A DNA stretch of 17,731 nt from assembly GCA_937919155.1 (NCBI GenBank), contig CALFPM010000191.1:1-17731 (forward strand), in the 5' to 3' direction. The DNA comes from an uncultured Clostridia bacterium. GTDB lineage: Bacteria; Bacillota; Clostridia; Oscillospirales; Acutalibacteraceae. Positions 13,885-17,731 of this stretch are shown here, piece by piece; position 1 is the first letter of the stretch; the number at the start of each line of letters is the position of its first letter. The notes below the pieces were generated by a model that ran no database searches, had not been told where the DNA came from, and saw only the letters and a program-made list of their open reading frames with translations. A program made the position numbers and the translations under genes.

Positions 13885-15186
13885 ATGTTTCAGCAGTTGA
13901 TTGAATATTTTAATGAGCGCAATGTGCTTATTCTCGGCTTCGGCAGGGAAGGCCGCTCGACATATGATGTAATCAGGAGGAATCTGCCCGACAAACACAT
14001 CGGAATTGCGGACAGACGCGACCTTGACCTTAATGACGAAAATGTGACTCTCCATTGCGGCGAGAATTATCTTGATGCAATCGGGCAGTATGACACGGTT
14101 ATCAAAACCCCCGGAATGTCATTCAGAGATGTAACTGTGCCCGAGGGTGTTGAGGTTACATGCCAGACCGATTTGTTTTTGCGCTTCTCAAAGTGCATCT
14201 GTGTGGGAATCACGGGCACAAAGGGCAAAACAACAACATCAACTCTTATTTATGAAATGGTGAAGCAGTCGGGCAAAACGGTCAGCCTTATCGGCAATAT
14301 CGGTGTGCCTGTGCTTGATAACCTTGCAGAGGGTGAAACTGAGGTTGCGGTTATTGAAATGTCCTCGCATCAGCTCGAATTCACAACCGCATCTCCCCAT
14401 GTTGCGGTTATGACCAATATTTATCCTGAGCATCTTGACCATTACAACGGCTTCGGCGGCTATGTTGCCGCAAAGCTGAACATTATCCGCCATCAGACGG
14501 GTTGCGATTATTTCATCTGCAACGCTCAGCAGGATTTCGATAAATATTATAACTTCTCAAACTCTTGCTCAACAGTGCTCCGAGTTTGCCTTGACGGCGG
14601 CAAAGAGGATGCGGAAATTATTGCCGCTGCTGGCGCAAATGAAAGACTCAAGGGTCTGCACAACAGACAGAATGTGTGCCTTGCCGCAACGGCCGCAAGG
14701 TGTCTGGGCATAAGCAATGAGGATATTCTTGAAGCGGTTAAGAATTTCAAGGGTATTGAAAACAGAATGGAGCCTATCGGCGAATATCAGGGCATTAAAT
14801 TCTATAACGATGCAATTGCAACAATTCCTCACGCCGTTGAATGTGCCGTTGAGGCATTGGGCGATGTTGACACTCTTATTTTCGGCGGAATGGACAGAGG
14901 AATTGACTACACAGGCTTTGAAAAATATCTTGAAACCTGCAAGGTGAGAAACCTCATCGGTCTGCCCGATACGGGCACAAATCTTTGCAACATCCTGCTT
15001 GAAAGAGGATGCACAAAGAATATTGTTATTGCTGAGGACATGGAGCAGGCGGTTGATGCCGCATTCAAATTCACCCGCAAGGGCAAAAGCTGCATAATGT
15101 CGCCCGCAGCATCGAGCTATAATGTATATAGGGACTTTGAGCATAAAGGCAACCATTATAAAGAACTTGTCAAAAGCAGAGGATAA
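13885..15186 (+). CDS. murD: UDP-N-acetylmuramoyl-L-alanine--glutamate ligase (MurD-type Mur ligase)
   Basis: ATP-dependent cytoplasmic ligase adding glutamate to UDP-MurNAc-L-Ala in peptidoglycan precursor synthesis. Its 433 residues show an N-terminal nucleotide-binding fold (VLILGFGREGRST, 14-26), the P-loop GITGTKGKTTTST (108-120), EMSSHQLE (158-165), the NIYPEHLDHY metal/ATP block (178-187), carbamylated-lysine candidate K197 in YVAAKLNI, GLHNRQN (257-263), and the C-terminal SPAASSYNVYRDFEHKG. One oddity: the usual NDSKATN box of the C-terminal domain reads NDAIATIP (308-315), so the conserved Lys is Ile and the Ser is Ala. Variants of this box occur in some clostridial MurD proteins. 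Another murD elsewhere in the genome, or a MurD2-like specificity, cannot be excluded. Own promoter and terminator; not in a mur/fts cluster here. Confidence 0.88.
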   Translation: MFQQLIEYFNERNVLILGFGREGRSTYDVIRRNLPDKHIGIADRRDLDLNDENVTLHCGENYLDAIGQYDTVIKTPGMSFRDVTVPEGVEVTCQTDLFLRFSKCICVGITGTKGKTTTSTLIYEMVKQSGKTVSLIGNIGVPVLDNLAEGETEVAVIEMSSHQLEFTTASPHVAVMTNIYPEHLDHYNGFGGYVAAKLNIIRHQTGCDYFICNAQQDFDKYYNFSNSCSTVLRVCLDGGKEDAEIIAAAGANERLKGLHNRQNVCLAATAARCLGISNEDILEAVKNFKGIENRMEPIGEYQGIKFYNDAIATIPHAVECAVEALGDVDTLIFGGMDRGIDYTGFEKYLETCKVRNLIGLPDTGTNLCNILLERGCTKNIVIAEDMEQAVDAAFKFTRKGKSCIMSPAASSYNVYRDFEHKGNHYKELVKSRG

Positions 15187-15192
15187 AAAATT

Positions 15193-15218
15193 ACGGTCAC
15201 TTCATTTGAAGTGACCGT
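15193..15218. terminator. Bidirectional terminator between murD and the acyltransferase gene
   Basis: Perfect 11-bp stem ACGGTCACTTC / GAAGTGACCGT with an ATTT loop. T-rich sequence follows on the plus side and AAAAAA precedes, giving a U-tract in both directions between the converging genes. Confidence 0.88.
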
Positions 15219-15223
15219 TTGTT

Positions 15224-16273
15224 TTATCTTTTTTTACTTAATCGAAGTGCAACATCAAGTTTATCCATTGCCCTCTCAAAAATTTCTGCCATAACTATTG
15301 TTGCTGCAAAGCTGACGGCGGCAAAGAGAAATGTATTTTCCTGTGCACCGTAATGATAAAGAATAAGCATAGGAATTCTTTGCAGAATATAGATTCCGAA
15401 AACTCTTTTGCCGAACCATTGCAGAATGTTGTTGTTGATGCTTACACGCATTGAAATCAGTGACATCAGCAGGGCAAAAACAAGCGATTCAAAAATAAAT
15501 ATTATTCTGTATCCGCCGTCTGCAAAATGATGAAGCGTGAGGAATGCCGCAAGAGTGACTGCCGTTGTTACCGCCCATTTTGCAGGACTGTTGAGCAGAG
15601 CCTTGTCGATGTAAGGTTTCGCAAGGGCATACCACATGCCAAGAGGGAAGCACATTATTGTGTCATACCACCAGTTTTGATCCCTTTTCCAGAGATAAAT
15701 TGCAACCGTTGCGGCGATTGAAAGCAGAGTCAACACCGCCGTGCCTGCAACCATATGCTTTTTGGCAAAGGTAAAAACAATAAATACAAGGAAATAAAGA
15801 ATAATAATATCGAAAATGAACCACACGCTGTTGCCCAGTGCATCCATTCCGATAAGCGAAAGAAGCACGCGCTTTGCGGGATAATTTTTGCCGAGGATAA
15901 GTCCCGTTACCCAGAAAAGAAGAACCGCAATGTCAAAGTGGATGAACACTTTCAGAATTCTGCTTTTCGGCAGGGTTTTTGCATAGCCATCCTTGTTTTT
16001 CAGACCGAGGGCAACGCCGTAACCCGAATAAAAGAGGAAGGCAACAACCATGAGCTGACCGATTGCCCACAGAAACTTCTGGAAAGGAGCGTTGAAAGGG
16101 GCGGGGTCGTAGGCAATGTATTGCCTGATGTGCGAAAAAAGAACAATGATTACGAATATGCCTTTGATTGAACCTGTTTTTTGCAGGGACATATAGTCCT
16201 CAAATCCGTTTTTGCCCTTCAGACGGATGCCGTAAAGGCAAACCGCCGCAAGGGTAATAAGATAAATTATCAA
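15224..16273 (-). CDS. Membrane acyltransferase (acyltransferase_3 family)
   Basis: A polytopic protein of 349 residues with about ten predicted membrane helices, matching acyltransferase_3 (AT3) proteins that move acetyl or other acyl groups onto surface glycans, lipids or peptidoglycan. The N-terminal AT3 signature is visible as K37-x10-H48 (SIKGIFVIIVLFSHIRQY); H48 is the candidate catalytic residue, and Lys stands where Arg is most usual. Further family-like features are the FLFYSGYGVALG segment, the NSVWFIFDIIILYF helix and a C-terminal GKRVFGIYILQRIPM segment. The start codon is TTG at 16273 with AAGGTGAG six bases upstream. It lies 12 bases after the phosphoesterase stop, so the two are very likely cotranscribed and translationally coupled. 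The acceptor substrate cannot be told from sequence. Confidence 0.82.
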   Translation of the reverse strand: MIIYLITLAAVCLYGIRLKGKNGFEDYMSLQKTGSIKGIFVIIVLFSHIRQYIAYDPAPFNAPFQKFLWAIGQLMVVAFLFYSGYGVALGLKNKDGYAKTLPKSRILKVFIHFDIAVLLFWVTGLILGKNYPAKRVLLSLIGMDALGNSVWFIFDIIILYFLVFIVFTFAKKHMVAGTAVLTLLSIAATVAIYLWKRDQNWWYDTIMCFPLGMWYALAKPYIDKALLNSPAKWAVTTAVTLAAFLTLHHFADGGYRIIFIFESLVFALLMSLISMRVSINNNILQWFGKRVFGIYILQRIPMLILYHYGAQENTFLFAAVSFAATIVMAEIFERAMDKLDVALRLSKKR

Positions 16274-16285
16274 TTTAATCTCACC

Positions 16286-17044
16286 TTACAGAAAAATTCT
16301 GTTGTATCTTGGATGAATGTCAAATGAGCCGTCACTGTGTATTGTTGTTACGGTAACACCCTCAACCCATTCGGTTTCGGGTTTGCCGGTTTTATCGCCC
16401 ATGTTGTAGCAGGCGTATCCGCCGGGGAGGTTATAAACAAGGTGAACACCTTTGTAGATTGCGCACCAGTCATTAACATGGTCGTGTCCGCAGAAAATGG
16501 CTTTGCCGCCTTTTTCAAGAACTGCATCAAACATACCGCTGTTGAAGCTTGATGAGCCGACACTTTCGTACTGTTCGCCGTAAAGAATCTCGCATTCGCC
16601 TGAGGGTATGTATCTGCCGTTTTCATCTTCCTTGAAAGCTTTGGAATATTCAACAACGGGAATGTGGAAATAGAGGAAAGATTCCGCAGTGCCGTACTGC
16701 TTTGAAAATTTGTCAACTTCGTTTTTGTAGAAATCAATCTGCTCTGTTTTGAGGAAATCGTAACCCTTCATATCATCGGGAATGCCGTATTTTTTGCGGT
16801 CGCGGTCAAGAATATCTCTGCCCGAATCAAGGAAGAAAAGGGATTTCAGGAGCTTGCCGCCCTTGCCGAGAATATTCACAGTGTAGTTGCCGTAGCCGAA
16901 AAGCTCTTCGAGACCGAATTTGCAAAGACAGTGGTCATAGTCACAGAAGCTCTTGAGAAGCAGATATTTGTAGAATCCCCTGTCCTCTCTTGTTTCGTGG
17001 TTTCCGAAAACCGCTGTCCAGTAAATGCCCAGCTTTTCCATCAT
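16286..17044 (-). pseudogene. Metallophosphoesterase (calcineurin-like), N-terminus missing
   Basis: The visible part is the central and C-terminal portion of a calcineurin-like metallophosphoesterase: GNHE (about 14-17 from the ATG at 17044), FHIPVVEY (126-133, metal histidine H127), and GHDHVND (186-192), followed by LVYNLPGGYACY. These are the third to fifth metal-binding motifs. The first two, D-x-H and G-D, which should lie roughly 50-100 residues upstream, are absent. The frame is open above the ATG to 17107 (including ERILCPIEKMMEKLG, which fits the helix before GNHE) and closes at a stop at 17108-17110. No ribosome site precedes ATG 17044. I therefore call it truncated by a sequence join between about 17045 and 17107. 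In the intact genome it probably has a normal N-terminus and forms an operon with the acyltransferase gene. Confidence 0.8.
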
Positions 17045-17135
17045 CTTTTCGATTGGACACAGTATTCTCTCCGAAACACGTCCAGAAATAGTTCGTACCT
17101 TCCAAACTCACAATATTGTGGGAGTCGTAATATGC

Positions 17136-17213
17136 AACTGTATTACCATCAGCATCCTTAAGCGGCTCGCCGTCAAGAGTCCAGTACCATACCCCGTCTG
17201 CATCCTGTTTCAA
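17136..17213 (-). pseudogene. Fragment resembling a Bacteroidota DUF4988-type domain
   Basis: Twenty-six codons read KQDADGVWYWTLDGEPLKD followed by ADGNTV. From knowledge of the family, D-x-x-G-x-x-YWT-x-x-GE-x-L-x-D-x-x-GN is the hallmark of the DUF4988 (PL29-lyase N-terminal-like) module of Bacteroidota surface lipoproteins. Nothing else of such a protein is present and the reading frame differs from both neighbours. It looks like an inserted or joined scrap of foreign sequence. The remaining 17045-17135 in this frame (SHNIVSLEGTNYFWTCFG) is not recognised. Confidence 0.5.
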
Positions 17214-17523
17214 GCCAATGTTTGGAACATGCTACACTGTATATTTCTGGACTGTTTTTCCTGAATTCTCCGCGTGTGGCATATTTGTTTGCTTCATTTT
17301 GACAAACTTCTTTAGTGTATTTTATGTGCCTTGCACATATAGGACAGCCGCTACCTTTAATATGGCATTGTGGAGTTTGCATAAAGATTCCATGTTCTTT
17401 ACAGATAATATTCACTTTTACGGAATTCTTCACATAAACGACTTGAGAATAATCATATTTATCCCCATGAACCATTTTTGCCTTTATGATGAACTCTTCT
17501 GTATTACTATTTTTTGCCCCCAT
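17173..17523 (-). CDS. Phage-like zinc-ribbon/treble-clef protein, C-terminally truncated
   Basis: Starts MGAKNSNTEEFIIKAKMVHGDKYDYSQVVYV and has the pattern FI-x-KA-x-x-VHG-x-KYDYS, then C41-x2-H44 and C60-x2-C63 (CKEHG ... GCPIC), followed by a helical unit (EANKYATRGEFRKNSPEIYSVA). In phage and mobile-element proteins these short modules occur as DNA-binding parts of homing-endonuclease or VSR-like proteins. The family-like sequence stops at about residue 104 (SKHWL, near 17212); the last 12 codons run out of frame through the DUF4988-like scrap, so the true C-terminus is lost. It is strongly AT-rich compared with the chromosomal genes. GAAGTG lies a few bases before ATG 17523. No nuclease catalytic motif is visible in what remains. 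Confidence 0.6.
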   Translation of the reverse strand: MGAKNSNTEEFIIKAKMVHGDKYDYSQVVYVKNSVKVNIICKEHGIFMQTPQCHIKGSGCPICARHIKYTKEVCQNEANKYATRGEFRKNSPEIYSVACSKHWLETGCRRGMVLDS

Positions 17524-17634
17524 AACACTTCAAACATTCTTTTTCGACCACAAAATTAACATAAAGCAATCAAAAAACAAAACATATTGACATTTTTATT
17601 CTCTACACTTCCAACGGACCTTTTGAGTGCATTA

Positions 17635-17672
17635 TAAGAACGGTATCTTCAGGCCTGAAGATACCGTTCTTA
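17635..17672. repeat. 38-bp perfect palindrome
   Basis: TAAGAACGGTATCTTCAGG (17635-17653) is followed immediately by its exact reverse complement (17654-17672) with no spacer. There is no T-run, so it is not an ordinary intrinsic terminator. A second, odd-centred palindrome AAGATTA-G-TAATCTT lies at 17680-17694. Apart from these, 17524-17731 is AT-rich with no gene seen. Confidence 0.85.
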
Positions 17673-17731
17673 CGGGCATAAGATTAGTAATCTTCCGACG
17701 AATTGAACCGTTCAAAAAAAGTAAGATATAC

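Noticed and set aside
14569..15156. 195-codon minus-strand frame antisense to murD
   Set aside because: The plus-strand frame has intact Mur ligase motifs; the antisense frame has no domain or SD.
17218..17559. 113-codon plus-strand frame near the right end
   Set aside because: Phe/Ile/Thr-rich antisense shadow of the zinc-ribbon gene, which shows real Cys/His motifs on the minus strand.

Overview
The window reads as a stretch of a Clostridia-type (Firmicutes/Bacillota) chromosome, with mosaic sequence of other origin at both ends. The host call rests on several things seen here: a pgk-tpiA-gpmI glycolytic operon, a YpeB-like spore-germination protein, glyA, hflX and murD with SD-type ribosome sites (AAGGAG/AGGAGG/AAAGGGGG), near-consensus sigma-A promoters and classical hairpin-plus-U terminators. 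An anaerobic, gut-type spore-forming lineage (Oscillospirales-like) is plausible, but the order is inference.

Left end (1-3670). A single open frame (from the edge to 1235) is a patchwork: a UvrD/PcrA helicase fragment, a BspA-like leucine-rich segment, Cys-x-x-Cys surface repeats and the C-terminal half of a tyrosine recombinase. I read it as chimeric sequence (assembly or recombination), not one protein. It overlaps an intact tyrosine recombinase (1228-2673) that carries arm-type DNA-binding motifs at both ends. A GrpB-family gene (minus strand) follows, then a repeat-rich noncoding stretch and a tRNA-Arg(CCU) gene whose 3' end points toward the recombinase, the usual geometry of a tRNA-targeted integrated element. 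A degenerate copy of the tRNA 5' half lies 86 bp away.

Core (3870-16290). The plus-strand operon pgk-tpiA-gpmI has its own promoter and ends in a hairpin that also contains the ribosome site of the next gene, ypeB-like. glyA converges on ypeB from the minus strand, sharing a bidirectional hairpin. Divergent from glyA is a 593-residue membrane protein of unrecognised function, then hflX, a 60-residue hydrophobic protein gene with a perfect-consensus promoter and its own terminator, and murD. murD converges with a minus-strand pair: a metallophosphoesterase and a membrane acyltransferase_3 protein.

Right end (17045-17731). The metallophosphoesterase loses its N-terminal metal motifs. It abuts a short fragment resembling a Bacteroidota DUF4988-type domain, then an AT-rich phage-like zinc-ribbon/treble-clef protein, then a 38-bp perfect palindrome. 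Like the left end, this looks like sequence joined from elsewhere. No CRISPR array, toxin-antitoxin pair or defence system was found. The most novel-looking items are the small highly transcribed protein gene, the terminator/ribosome-site overlap before ypeB, and the tRNA-half duplication.
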